From Tabrizicola thermarum (GTDB taxonomy: Bacteria > Pseudomonadota > Alphaproteobacteria > Rhodobacterales > Rhodobacteraceae), in contig NZ_KZ984537.1 in assembly GCF_003574395.1 (NCBI RefSeq), positions 90,733 through 154,732 on the forward strand: a DNA stretch of 64,000 bases, read 5' to 3'. Shown in pieces: positions 28,012 through 39,434 of this stretch. Below the pieces are notes generated by a model. It made no database searches and was not told where the DNA came from. It saw only the letters and a program-made list of their open reading frames with translations. The translations under genes were made by a program, and so were the position numbers. Position 1 is the stretch's first letter; every line of letters starts with the position of its first letter.

Positions 28012-29909
28012 AACGCACGCTTGGCGTCTGTTACTACCCCGAACATTGGCCCGAGGCGCAATGGGCCGAGGATGCCGCCCGCATGGCGCGGCTGGGCCTG
28101 ACCTGGGTCCGCATCGGCGAGTTCGCCTGGAGCCGGATGGAGCCCGAGCCGGGCCGCCATGACTGGGGCTGGCTGGACCGGGCGATCGAGACGCTGGGCA
28201 AGCGCGGGCTCAAGGTGGTGCTGGGCACGCCCACGGCCACCCCGCCGCGCTGGATGCTGGAGCGGCACCCGGACATGCTGGCGGTGGACCGGGAGGGGCG
28301 CGCGCGCGGCTTCGGCTCGCGGCGGCACTACGATTTCTCGCATCCGGGCTATCGGGCGGAATGCGCGCGGATCGTGACGGCACTGGCGGAACGCTATGGC
28401 CGGAACCCCCATGTGGCGGCCTGGCAGACCGACAACGAATATGCCTGCCATTCGACGACGCTCAGCTATTCCGAGGCGGCAAAAGTGGCCTTCCAGGACT
28501 GGCTGGCGCAGAAATACCAGTCCCCCGACGCCTTGAACCGGGCCTGGGGCAACGTGTTCTGGTCGATGGAATACCGCGATTTCCGCGAGGTCGGCCTGCC
28601 GAACCTGACGGTCACGGAACCGAACCCGAGCCATGTGATGGACTTCCGACGCTTTTCCAGCGATCAGGTGGTCAGCTTCAACCGGCTTCAGGTCGAGATC
28701 ATCCGCCGCCACTCTGACGCGCCGATTGCCCACAACTACATGGGTGCGGTGACAGAGTTCGATCACTTCAAGGTCGGCGCCGATCTGGATATCGCAAGCT
28801 GGGACAGCTATCCCCTGGGCTTCCTGTCGGACCGGATCCCGGCAGAGCCCGAGCACAAGCGGCGCTTCGTGCGGCAGGGCGACCCGGATTTCCAGGCCTT
28901 CCACCATGACCTTTACCGCGCCGTGGGGCGGGGCCGCTGGTGGATCATGGAACAGCAGCCGGGCCCGGTGAACTGGGCGCCCTGGAACCCCGACCCGCTG
29001 CCCGGCATGGCCCGACTCTGGGCCTGGGAGGCCTTCGCCCATGGCGCCGAGGCGGTCTGCTATTTCCGCTGGCGGCAGGCGCCCTTCGCGCAGGAACAGA
29101 TGCATGCGGGACTGCTGCGCCCCGACAGCGCCCCGGCGCAGGCCTTCGGCGAGGTCGAGCAGGTGGCGCGCGAGCTGGCCGCGATGCCGGACGCGGGCAC
29201 GGCCAGGGCGGATGTCGCGCTGGTGTTCGACTACGAATCGGACTGGGCCTGGGAGATCCAGCCGCAGGGGCGCAGCTTCAGCTATTTCTGGCTGGTGTTC
29301 CACATCTACAGGGGGCTTCGGCGGCTGGGGCTGAACGTGGACATTCTGCCCCCCGATGCGGCGGACCTGTCGGGTTATCGGCTGGTGCTGGCGCCGGGGC
29401 TGTTCAGCCTGTCGGACAAGCTGAAGGCGGCGCTGGCGGCCTTCCAGGGCACCGCGATCCTGGGGCCGCGGACCAATTCGAAGACTGCGGATTTCTCGAT
29501 CCCGGTGCCCTTGCCGCCTGCCCTGCCGGGGCTGGAGGCGGTGGTCGCGCGGGTGGAAAGCCTGCCCCCCGATGTGCCGGTGCCGCTGGCGCAAGGCGGC
29601 GCGCTGGTGAACTGGCGCGAGAAGCTCGAGGGCAATGCACAGACAGTCGAAGAGGCCGAGGACGGCTGGCCGGCGCTGGTCGCGGCGGGGAAGCTACACT
29701 ATCTGGGCGGTTGGCCGGACGAGGTGGCGCTGACCCGCATCCTGCAACGCGCCTGCGCGGCGGAAGGGATCGAGACCGATCCGCTGCCCGAAGGGCTGCG
29801 CCGCAGGGACACTGCGACGCACCGCTTCCTGTTCAACTACAACCCGGTTCCGGCGGAATGGGGCGGGGTCACGATCCCTCCAGCCGGGGTGTTGTGGACG
29901 ACAAAGTAG
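28008..29909 (+). CDS. Beta-galactosidase, glycoside hydrolase family 42
   Basis: A 633-residue GH42 enzyme with the TIM-barrel domain first (LGVCYYPEHWPEAQWAEDAA; acid/base Glu144 in QTDNEYACHS; nucleophile Glu314 in MEQQPGPVNW), then the trimerisation domain (about 395-590) and a small C-terminal beta domain (RFLFNYNP). There is no signal peptide, so it acts in the cytoplasm after uptake of a galactoside. It is the last gene of the chain of four ATGA overlaps starting at the SDR gene. Its stop codon TAG lies inside a palindrome. Confidence 0.94.
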   Translation: MKRTLGVCYYPEHWPEAQWAEDAARMARLGLTWVRIGEFAWSRMEPEPGRHDWGWLDRAIETLGKRGLKVVLGTPTATPPRWMLERHPDMLAVDREGRARGFGSRRHYDFSHPGYRAECARIVTALAERYGRNPHVAAWQTDNEYACHSTTLSYSEAAKVAFQDWLAQKYQSPDALNRAWGNVFWSMEYRDFREVGLPNLTVTEPNPSHVMDFRRFSSDQVVSFNRLQVEIIRRHSDAPIAHNYMGAVTEFDHFKVGADLDIASWDSYPLGFLSDRIPAEPEHKRRFVRQGDPDFQAFHHDLYRAVGRGRWWIMEQQPGPVNWAPWNPDPLPGMARLWAWEAFAHGAEAVCYFRWRQAPFAQEQMHAGLLRPDSAPAQAFGEVEQVARELAAMPDAGTARADVALVFDYESDWAWEIQPQGRSFSYFWLVFHIYRGLRRLGLNVDILPPDAADLSGYRLVLAPGLFSLSDKLKAALAAFQGTAILGPRTNSKTADFSIPVPLPPALPGLEAVVARVESLPPDVPVPLAQGGALVNWREKLEGNAQTVEEAEDGWPALVAAGKLHYLGGWPDEVALTRILQRACAAEGIETDPLPEGLRRRDTATHRFLFNYNPVPAEWGGVTIPPAGVLWTTK

Positions 29910-29933
29910 GGTGGGCGGTATCGCCCACCCTAC
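29906..29933. terminator. Palindromic hairpin between GH42 and GH13 genes
   Basis: Arms GTAGGGTGGGCG and CGCCCACCCTAC enclose a GTAT loop. The TAG in the left arm is the stop codon of the GH42 gene. It differs from the element at 5571-5592 by little, and again lies between convergent genes, so it probably ends both transcripts. Confidence 0.7.
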
Positions 29934-29941
29934 GCTGAAGG

Positions 29942-31552
29942 TCAGTCCTGCACCGTCACAGTTCCGATCACCGGCAGGAAGGCCGCCGCGTTCGGGCCAA
30001 GGGTCAGCCGGTCACCTTGCAGGACTGCGTGAAGCGACGGCCCGGTGGGTGCGCCGACGCCCGACACGGTCACCGACAAGGCCACCGGCGAGAGATTGAA
30101 GAGGCAGAGCAGCGCGCCTTCGCCCTCGCCCCGGACAAAGCCGAGGACCGGCTCACGCAGGTCGAGGAAGCGCGTCCTTCCGGCCCTGAGCGCCGATGAT
30201 CCTTTGCGGAAGGCCAGCGCCGCGCGGTAGTGTTCCAGCACCGAGCCCTGCGCGCCCGTCTGCCCGGCGACATGGCGGGCGGCCTGCTCCGCCTTCACCG
30301 GCAGCCAGGGCTTGCCGGTCGTGAAGCCCGCGTTGGGCGAGGCGTCCCAGACCATCGGTGTGCGGGTGTTGTCGCGGCCGATGGGCTCGGGCCAGAAGTT
30401 GATGCCCTGCGGGTCGGTCAACTCCTCGAAATCGAGGGGCGTGTCGGTCTGGCCCAGTTCCTCGCCCTGCCAGAGGCAGATCGAGCCCTCGAAGGACAGC
30501 AGCAGCGAAGCTGCCTGTTTCGCCAGATCCTCGGTGCTGGTGGCGTGGCTGGCCCAGCGGGTCGCATGGCGGACGACATCGTGGTTGGAAAAGGCCCACA
30601 TCGGCCAGCCGTCGGGCGCGCCCTTGAAGAAGCCCTCGATCCGGTCGCGGAAGAAGGTGGCGGAATAGTCATAGCCCATCAGTTCGAAGGAATAGCACTG
30701 ATGCAGCCGCCCCGGCGCGGTGTATTCGCCCATCATGCGGATCGCGTGGTGGCTTTCGCCCATCTCGCCCACGCTCGCCGCGCCGTATTCGTCCAGCAGC
30801 CTGCGGATGCGTTCCAGCCAGGCCAGGTTCTCGGGCTGGTTCTTGTCGAACAGGTGATACTGCATCCCGTAGGGGTTGCCCTCGGGTTCCGCCTTGACCC
30901 GATAGTCGGCGGAATTGTCGCGCAGAAGCAGGTCGTGGAAGAAATAGTTGACGGTATCGAAGCGGAAGCCGTCCACCCCGCGTTCCAGCCAGAAGCGCAT
31001 CGCCGAAAGCGCCCAGTCCTGGACGGCGCGGTTGTGGTAGTTGAGGTCGGGCTGCGCCGCCAGGAAATTGTGCAGGTAATACTGCTTGCGCCGCGCGTCC
31101 CAGGCCCAGGCGGGCCCGCCGAAAACCGACAGCCAGTTGCAGGGCGGGGTGCCGTCATGCCGGGGATCGGCCCAGACATACCAGTCGGCCCTTGGGTTCA
31201 CCCGGTCCTTGCGGCTTTCGACGAAAAAGGGGTGCTGGTCCGAAGTGTGGCTCAGGACCTGGTCGATGATGACCTTCAGCCCCAGATCATGCGCGCGCGC
31301 CACCAGCGCGTCGAAATCGGCCAGGGTGCCGAAGACCGGATCGACATCGCAGTAGTCGCTGACGTCATAGCCCATGTCCTTCATCGGGCTGCGGAAGAAG
31401 GGCGAGAGCCAGACCGCGTCCACCCCCAACGCGGCCAGATGATCCAGCCTGCGGGTGATGCCCGGCAGGTCGCCCACCCCGTCGCCGTTGGAATCCTGGA
31501 ACGACCGGGGATAGACCTGATAGGTCACGGCGCCACGCCACCAGTCGGACAT
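29942..31552 (-). CDS. Alpha-glucosidase, glycoside hydrolase family 13
   Basis: A 536-residue GH13 enzyme of the oligo-1,6-glucosidase/alpha-glucosidase group (GH13_23-like). Visible regions: YQVYPRSFQDSNGDGVGDL, DQVLSHTS, GFRFDTVN with nucleophile Asp199, VGEMGES with acid/base Glu263, and FSNHDVVR with Asp325. No signal peptide, so it is cytoplasmic and needs imported maltosides, isomaltosides or sucrose. I start at ATG 31552 (gaagga site) because homologues begin with W-W-R-G-A-V-Y-Q-V. It follows trxB by 94 nt. No alpha-glucoside importer is in the window. Confidence 0.92.
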   Translation of the reverse strand: MSDWWRGAVTYQVYPRSFQDSNGDGVGDLPGITRRLDHLAALGVDAVWLSPFFRSPMKDMGYDVSDYCDVDPVFGTLADFDALVARAHDLGLKVIIDQVLSHTSDQHPFFVESRKDRVNPRADWYVWADPRHDGTPPCNWLSVFGGPAWAWDARRKQYYLHNFLAAQPDLNYHNRAVQDWALSAMRFWLERGVDGFRFDTVNYFFHDLLLRDNSADYRVKAEPEGNPYGMQYHLFDKNQPENLAWLERIRRLLDEYGAASVGEMGESHHAIRMMGEYTAPGRLHQCYSFELMGYDYSATFFRDRIEGFFKGAPDGWPMWAFSNHDVVRHATRWASHATSTEDLAKQAASLLLSFEGSICLWQGEELGQTDTPLDFEELTDPQGINFWPEPIGRDNTRTPMVWDASPNAGFTTGKPWLPVKAEQAARHVAGQTGAQGSVLEHYRAALAFRKGSSALRAGRTRFLDLREPVLGFVRGEGEGALLCLFNLSPVALSVTVSGVGAPTGPSLHAVLQGDRLTLGPNAAAFLPVIGTVTVQD

Positions 31553-31646
31553 CGAACCCTCCTTCGCCCCGTTCACCGCGCCATACCCGGGCTTCAGGCG
31601 GAAAGGAAGCCGCCAAAGCTGTTGCAGCCGGAACCTGCCTCGGGCC

Positions 31647-33262
<1,616 letters not shown>

Positions 33263-33316
33263 GCCTTGGCCGCCGGGCAGGGCAACCGCCCGCCGGACGG
33301 CCGCAGCGCCCCCGTT

Positions 33317-33511
33317 TCAGCGTGCGGCGTCGCTGACTTGCCGGGTCGCCGATTTCAGCCGCAGGGCAAAGCCCTTCTGGCCCGCGACCATCGTCCGTCC
33401 GGTGGTCTGACGCGCGGTCGCACGGGCGACCACCCGGCCGTCGCTTGCATCGCCCACGGTTTCCAGGATCGACAGGATCCAGCGGCGCTTGGTCTTCATC
33501 TGGATGATCAT
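33317..33511 (-). CDS. Small basic hypothetical protein
   Basis: A possible 64-residue protein reading MIIQMKTKRRWILSILETVG and continuing with a run of Arg/Ala/Thr-rich sequence. The start is supported by a gggga site five bases before the ATG. The MKTKRRW..S.LET opening resembles short basic proteins I associate with Rhodobacterales, but I cannot name a family. It lies downstream of pgeF on the same strand. The rest of 33263-33622 shows no other gene. Confidence 0.4.
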   Translation of the reverse strand: MIIQMKTKRRWILSILETVGDASDGRVVARATARQTTGRTMVAGQKGFALRLKSATRQVSDAAR

Positions 33512-33622
33512 CGGCTTCCCCATCGCATGCCAATCGATTGAGGAAAGTCTGGCGGGCGATTGCGGCGGTGTTGGGGAAGAACCTTGCTGCAATCCGATCA
33601 TTTCAGCCCCCGCCTTGCCACA

Positions 33623-34381
33623 TCAAAGTCTAATTGTGGAAATCAACCTGCCGTAGTCTGCCTCTCCCGCATGGGTTGTGCGGCGGAAGGAATAGAAACG
33701 GTCGGGATCGCGATAGGTGCAATGGCCGGTCCATTCGGCATGACCTACCCCGGCCTCGCGCAGACGGTATAGACCGTAGCCCGGCAGATCGAACAGCAGC
33801 CGGTCGCCGGGGCCGTTGGCGAAGAACCGGGTGCTCGCCTCGTCCTCGGCGCGGAAGCGGTCGAAGAACTCGGGGCCGACCTCATAGGCGGCCTGGCTGA
33901 TCGTCGGGCCGATGACGGCGGTGATCCGCGACCGTCGCGCGCCCAGGGTCTCCATCGCCTCCAGTGTCGCCTCAAGCACGCCATCGACCGCCCCGCGCCA
34001 TCCCGCATGAGCCGCCCCGATCACGCCCGCCTCCGGGTCGGCGAACAGCACCGGCTGGCAATCCGCCGTCAGCACCGCCAGCAGCAGGCCCGGCGTCGCC
34101 GTGACCAGCGCATCGGCCTCGGGCCGGATCGCCAGCGGCCCGGTGACCGGCAGCGCCCGGGCGGAATGGACCTGATGCACCGTCACCAGCGCTTCGGGGC
34201 CCAACCCCATCGCCTCGGCCACCCGGGCCCGGTTGATCGCGACGATCTCGGTCTGGTCCGATGAGCCCGTGCCGCAGTTCAGCCCGGCGAAAATGCCCGA
34301 AGAGGCCCCACCCCGGCGCGTGAAAAAGCCGTGCCGGGCCGGAAGGGCCTCCGAGGTGATGATATCCAGCGTCGATTGCAT
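33623..34381 (-). CDS. pgeF: Peptidoglycan editing factor PgeF (YfiH, laccase-domain)
   Basis: A 252-residue protein of the Cu-oxidase_4 / polyphenol oxidase family. The zinc-site residues are visible in VTVHQVHSA (His near 71), LTADCQPVLF (Cys near 107) and GAAHAGWRGAV (His near 124), and GHCTYRDPDRFYSFRR is the conserved C-terminal block. In E. coli the homologue hydrolyses wrongly incorporated L-Ser from muropeptide precursors; other members act on purine nucleosides. Its start shares the A of the midA stop (TGATG at 34379-34383). The order lgt-midA-pgeF is a conserved operon. Confidence 0.9.
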   Translation of the reverse strand: MQSTLDIITSEALPARHGFFTRRGGASSGIFAGLNCGTGSSDQTEIVAINRARVAEAMGLGPEALVTVHQVHSARALPVTGPLAIRPEADALVTATPGLLLAVLTADCQPVLFADPEAGVIGAAHAGWRGAVDGVLEATLEAMETLGARRSRITAVIGPTISQAAYEVGPEFFDRFRAEDEASTRFFANGPGDRLLFDLPGYGLYRLREAGVGHAEWTGHCTYRDPDRFYSFRRTTHAGEADYGRLISTIRL

Positions 34382-35433
34382 CAGGTGAATCCGGGTGGCG
34401 GCGGGGCGCCGGCCGAGGTGATCGCCAGCACCTTGAACAGCGAACCCATTTCTTCGGGATGGGTCAAGCGGCGATGCGCGGCCCGGTGGCTTTCCAGGCG
34501 CTCGCCGCTCAGACCCTGCGCCAGCCGCTCGGCCCGGGCGTCGATCCCCAGGCGGGTCAGCACTGCGCCCTGGCTGTCATAGGCGAAGGCTGGGGCCAAG
34601 GCGGCCAGCGGCTCGAAATCGACATGCGCCGTCAGGTCGGCTTCGCCGGGATGCGCCAGCGGATCGTCGAAGGCATGCTGTCGCAGCGCCTGCAAGGTGT
34701 CGCCCTGCGACCGCCAGCCGCCGTAGTCGATCCAGTAGGCCACCCCGCCATGCCGGGCCAGCCTTTGCGCTGCGACGGCAACGGCAAGGCGGGCCGGAAG
34801 ATTGTCCTCGACCAGCACCCCGTCCCGGGCCTCGCGGAAGGCTGGCGTCCGGGGAACCTGGGGCAGCCCTGCGGACAAGCCGAAGGCAAGAGCGTCGTCG
34901 CGCAGTCCGACCAGCCGCTCGTGCCAGCCGTCTGGCCCGCGCTGAAACTGGCGGATCGGGAGGGCATCAAGAAATTCGTTCGCCACGAGGAACAGCGGGC
35001 GCTCGGGCAGATCGTCGATCCGGTCCAGCCAGAGCGGCGCATGACCTGACAGGGTCTCGCCCTGCACCCTGCGAAGGGCGGGCGAGGCTTCGATCAGCGT
35101 GATCCGCGCCCCCGCATGGAACCCCGGCACCCCCCGCGTTGCGCGCAGGATGTCGGCCATCAGCGTCCCCCGGCCGGGACCCGCCTCGGCCAGCGTGAAC
35201 GGGGCGGGCGCGCCCCGGTCCAGCCAGGCCTGCGCCAGAGCAAGCCCCAGAAGCTCGCCGAACATCTGGCTGATCTCCGGGGCGGTGGTGAAATCTCCTG
35301 CCACGCCAAAGGGATCGCGCGTCGTGTAATAGCCGTGGACGGGGTGCAGCAGACATTCTGCCATGTAGTCTGACACCGTGATCGGCCCCGTCTCACGGAT
35401 GCGCTCGATCAGAAGTCGGGCGAGGGGGGTCAT
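34381..35433 (-). CDS. SAM-dependent methyltransferase, MidA/NDUFAF7 family
   Basis: A 350-residue class I methyltransferase (COG1565). [15 protein letters not shown] (about residue 80-94) is the SAM-binding motif [15 protein letters not shown] (about 148-161) is the family-specific block, and YWIDYGGW and LTAHVDF follow. The mitochondrial homologue NDUFAF7 methylates an Arg of the complex I 49-kDa subunit; whether the bacterial protein does the same is unproved. The start overlaps the lgt stop by ATGA (35430-35433). Confidence 0.9.
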   Translation of the reverse strand: MTPLARLLIERIRETGPITVSDYMAECLLHPVHGYYTTRDPFGVAGDFTTAPEISQMFGELLGLALAQAWLDRGAPAPFTLAEAGPGRGTLMADILRATRGVPGFHAGARITLIEASPALRRVQGETLSGHAPLWLDRIDDLPERPLFLVANEFLDALPIRQFQRGPDGWHERLVGLRDDALAFGLSAGLPQVPRTPAFREARDGVLVEDNLPARLAVAVAAQRLARHGGVAYWIDYGGWRSQGDTLQALRQHAFDDPLAHPGEADLTAHVDFEPLAALAPAFAYDSQGAVLTRLGIDARAERLAQGLSGERLESHRAAHRRLTHPEEMGSLFKVLAITSAGAPPPPGFT

Positions 35434-36299
35434 CTTTCCCGGGCGCGCAGGACGAAGAACAGGCCCACGACGATCATCGGCAGCGACAGCAGCTGGCCCA
35501 TGGTCAGCCCCCAGCCGCCCCAATGCAGCGCCAGCCCCACCGGGTTGCCCTCGCTCACGAACTGCGCATCCGGCTGGCGTACGAATTCGACCAGGAACCG
35601 GGCGATGCCGTAGCCCGTCAGGAACACCCCCATCAGCGCACCGGGCCGCCGGAACCAGCCCCGGCGGAACGCCAGCCAGAACAGGACAAGCGCCAGCAGA
35701 AGCCCCTCCAGCGCCGCCTGATACAGCTGGCTCGGGTGCCGGGCGCAAAGTCCGATCACCCCGGGACAGGTCTGCGCCGCCGCGCCGGGGAAGATCACGC
35801 CCCAGGGCAGGTCGGTCGGACGACCCCAAAGCTCGGCGTTGATGAAATTGGCGATGCGCCCCAGCATCAGCCCGACCGGGGCCGCAACCGCCAGCAGGTC
35901 CCCCATCGGCAGCAACGGGATCCTTTCGCGGCGGCAGAACCAGATCGCGGCGATGACCACACCGGCGAACCCGCCGTGAAAGGACATGCCGCCCTCCCAG
36001 ACCTTTACGATCTGCAAGGGATCGGCCAGATATGTGGGAAGGTCGTAGAACAGCACATAGCCCAGCCGTCCCCCCAGGATCACGCCCAGGATGATCCAGG
36101 TCAGCAGCCGCTCCACCTGTTCCGCGGTCAGCGGCGGCTCGCCCACCCAAAGCCGGGGGGTGCGGATGGCCTTCAACACGATCCACCAGCCGAACAGGAT
36201 GCCGACGATATAGGCCAGCGCATACCAGCGCAGCGCGATCTCGTGGCCGAACAGCTCAAAGGAAACCAGGTTCGGCGATATGTCGGGAAACGGGATCAT
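35430..36299 (-). CDS. lgt: Prolipoprotein diacylglyceryl transferase
   Basis: A 289-residue inner-membrane enzyme with about seven helices that moves the diacylglyceryl group of phosphatidylglycerol to the lipobox Cys. The Lgt signature [20 protein letters not shown] (about 149-168) is intact, as are [11 protein letters not shown] and MSFHGGFAG (catalytic His region, about residue 108) and RHPSQLYQA. It is the first gene of the lgt-midA-pgeF operon and is divergent from ubiK. Confidence 0.95.
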   Translation of the reverse strand: MIPFPDISPNLVSFELFGHEIALRWYALAYIVGILFGWWIVLKAIRTPRLWVGEPPLTAEQVERLLTWIILGVILGGRLGYVLFYDLPTYLADPLQIVKVWEGGMSFHGGFAGVVIAAIWFCRRERIPLLPMGDLLAVAAPVGLMLGRIANFINAELWGRPTDLPWGVIFPGAAAQTCPGVIGLCARHPSQLYQAALEGLLLALVLFWLAFRRGWFRRPGALMGVFLTGYGIARFLVEFVRQPDAQFVSEGNPVGLALHWGGWGLTMGQLLSLPMIVVGLFFVLRARER

Positions 36300-36426
36300 G
36301 TCGGCCCTCTGCGGTTTGTCCGCTTGTCGCGTCGGGGGCCGGTGAAGTCAACCGGCGGCGACATCGCAGCGCCTTGCCCTGCTGCCGGGGCGGGGCCATA
36401 TAGGGAAAGCGATCAGGAGGTGTCCG

Positions 36427-36681
36427 ATGCAGACCCGCAACAAGTTCTTCGACGACATGAGCCAGCTCATGACCAATGCGATGGGCGTGGCCCAGGGCGC
36501 CAAGACCGAGGCCGAGACCGCGATGAAAAGCTGGATCGACCGCTGGATGGCCGACCGCGATTTCGTGACGCGCGAGGAATTCGACGCCGCGCGGGCGATG
36601 GCCCAGAAGGCCCGCGAGGAAAACGCGGCTCTCGAGGCCCGGATCGCCGCACTCGAGGCGGCGCTGGCCAAGAAGAAGTGA
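36427..36681 (+). CDS. ubiK: Accessory factor UbiK family protein
   Basis: An 84-residue small protein of the BMFP/COG2960 family. The N-terminal amphipathic part contains NKFFDDMSQLMTNAMGVAQG, followed by the FVTREEFDAARAMAQKARE block and a C-terminal coiled coil (about 55-84) ending in KKK. In enterobacteria UbiK helps the ubiquinone-biosynthesis complex under aerobic conditions; the alphaproteobacterial homologue is assigned by similarity. An aggaggt site precedes the ATG. It is divergent from lgt. Confidence 0.85.
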   Translation: MQTRNKFFDDMSQLMTNAMGVAQGAKTEAETAMKSWIDRWMADRDFVTREEFDAARAMAQKAREENAALEARIAALEAALAKKK

Positions 36682-36760
36682 CGCAGCCTCGGGCGCGGCG
36701 CGGACCTCATCCCGCCCCACCCGCGACGAGCCGCCGAAAGCGCACGACATGCAGCGCCAG

Positions 36761-37519
36761 TCAGGCCCGGATCAGCCGGAACGCCGCCGAGGCGCCCCAC
36801 CCGGCCAGCGCGGCCAGCACCAGCGACAAGAGCCCGTAAAGCAGCGGCTGCTGCTGCGCGAGATTGAAGATCCAGCGTTCCAGCCCTTCCTTGCGAACGC
36901 CGATGATCCGCTCCTGGCTGGCGATCACATGCTTGTTGCGCAGAAGGAACAGACGCACCTTGTATTCGCCCTCGGTCAGGTTCGAAGGCAGGACGATGTC
37001 GGTGCGGAACAGCGTCTCTTCCGTCAGCTCGACCTTGCCCTCAAGAATCCGATAGCGGCCCTCGTTCGTCCGCACCCGCAACAGCGCCAGGATGAACTCT
37101 CCCGCCTTGTCGGCCTCGCCGGAAATGCCGATCGCGCGGATCACCCTCTCGATGGTGATGCCGTAGCGCAGGTTGTCGGTGTCCGACAGGATGTGCTTCA
37201 ACGGCCCGCTGGTGGCTACGGCGTAAAAGCTGGGCGCGCTGTCGACATGGACCGCGGCGGTGTTCACCCAGATCCCTGCGACCCGGCCCTTGCGCCGCAC
37301 CGACACCGGGGTCGACGGCCCCTCGACGGTGACGATCACTTCCAGCGGTCCGCCTTCGGGCGGCGGAGCATCGCGTTTGACCGCGCCGTAGATCAGGATT
37401 TCCGATCCGTCGAAATCGGCGGTGATCGACACGCGGTTCTGGCTCATCCCGGCGACGATCGCCTCCTGCGCGGCGGCAGGGAACGCAAGCAGCATGGCCA
37501 GGACAGCTGCGCGGATCAC
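36761..37519 (-). CDS. TIGR02186-type membrane-anchored protein
   Basis: A 252-residue protein with a signal peptide (ends AFPAAAQ), a beta-rich periplasmic body (about 20-215) and a C-terminal membrane helix (LLYGLLSLVLAALAGWGASA). This layout and the phrases VSITADFDGSEILIYGAVKR and GIWVNT fit the conserved alphaproteobacterial family TIGR02186, usually found beside TauE/SafE permeases. Function unknown. Its start overlaps the TauE stop by ATGA, so the two are coupled and may form one export system. Confidence 0.8.
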   Translation of the reverse strand: MIRAAVLAMLLAFPAAAQEAIVAGMSQNRVSITADFDGSEILIYGAVKRDAPPPEGGPLEVIVTVEGPSTPVSVRRKGRVAGIWVNTAAVHVDSAPSFYAVATSGPLKHILSDTDNLRYGITIERVIRAIGISGEADKAGEFILALLRVRTNEGRYRILEGKVELTEETLFRTDIVLPSNLTEGEYKVRLFLLRNKHVIASQERIIGVRKEGLERWIFNLAQQQPLLYGLLSLVLAALAGWGASAAFRLIRA

Positions 37520-38433
37520 GGCAGGGCCCCGGTGACAGAATAAAGCTCGCTCGGCGTGACCAGCAGGTCGACGGCGATGCGGATGGCCACGGTCAGCACC
37601 AGAAGCGACAGGAGGATCCGCAACTGCTCGGCCTTCAGCCGCACGCCGACGCGGGTGCCGATCTGCGCGCCGACCACGCCTCCCAGGATCAGCAGCAGCG
37701 CCAGCATCATGTCGACGGTCTGGCTGTTCACCGCATGCATCACCGTGGTGAAACCGGTCACGAAGATGATCTGGAACAGCGAGGTGCCGATCACCACCTT
37801 GGTCGGCATCCCCAGCAGGTAGATCATCGCGGGCACCAGGATGAACCCGCCGCCGACCCCCATGATCGCCGACAGGAACCCCACGGCCGCCCCGATCAGG
37901 ATCGGGGGGATGACGCTGATGTAAAGCCCGCTGGCCCGGAACTTCATCTTGAACGGCAGCCCATGCACCCAGGAATGGACATGCGCCCGGCGGACCGGTG
38001 CGCCGGTCTTGCGCGATCGCAGCAGGCTCCGCAGGCTTTCCTGGAACATCATCGCGCCGATCAGGCCCAGGAACAGCACATAGGACAGCTGGACGAACAG
38101 GTCGATCTGCCCTAGCCGCGTCATGATCCCGAAGACCCAGACCCCGATGGCCGAGCCGATGATGCCCCCGGCCAGCAGCACCCAGCCCATGGCGAAGTCC
38201 ACGCCCTTGCGCCTCAGCTGCGCCAGCACGCCCGAGATCGACGAGGCGACCACCTGGTTCGCGCCCGTGGCCACGGCGACGGCGGGCGGGACGCCGATGA
38301 AGAACAGCAAGGGCGTGATGAGGAACCCGCCGCCCACGCCGAACATGCCCGACAGGAACCCCACGATCCCGCCCAGCCCCAGGATGAGGAAGGCATTGAC
38401 CGAAACCTCGGCGATGGGGAGGTAGAGCTGCAT
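37516..38433 (-). CDS. TauE/SafE-family anion permease
   Basis: A 305-residue membrane protein with seven to eight helices and the duplicated family signature: VGFLSGMFGVGGGFLITPLL (about 24-43) and VGFLSAIMGVGGGFILVPAM (about 184-203). The family exports sulfite, sulfoacetate or related anions. Pairing with a TIGR02186 protein is frequent in alphaproteobacteria and suggests a sulfur-compound exporter, but no sulfur enzyme is adjacent here. Confidence 0.88.
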   Translation of the reverse strand: MQLYLPIAEVSVNAFLILGLGGIVGFLSGMFGVGGGFLITPLLFFIGVPPAVAVATGANQVVASSISGVLAQLRRKGVDFAMGWVLLAGGIIGSAIGVWVFGIMTRLGQIDLFVQLSYVLFLGLIGAMMFQESLRSLLRSRKTGAPVRRAHVHSWVHGLPFKMKFRASGLYISVIPPILIGAAVGFLSAIMGVGGGFILVPAMIYLLGMPTKVVIGTSLFQIIFVTGFTTVMHAVNSQTVDMMLALLLILGGVVGAQIGTRVGVRLKAEQLRILLSLLVLTVAIRIAVDLLVTPSELYSVTGALP

Positions 38434-38532
38434 CTGGGGCGGCTATCGGTCCAAGAAGCGAGGCAGGGGCAAAGCGACGGGATGTTCAAAGGGTTGCGCG
38501 GCTTTGCCGGCGAAGTCAAACGCCCCGATGTC

Positions 38533-39336
<804 letters not shown>

Positions 39337-39434
39337 CGGGTCGCCTCTGGCTGGCCGGAGAAGCGGAGGGTTTCACACCCCCCGCACCCCCCGTGGGATA
39401 TTTGCGGAAGAGAAAGACGATTTTCGTCGAAGTG

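Noticed and set aside
39337..39434. GC-rich stretch with GTGGGATATTTGCGGAAGAG before PNP as a possible repeat
   Set aside because: It reminds me of intergenic repeats in Rhodobacteraceae but only one copy is in the window and no clear symmetry supports a call.
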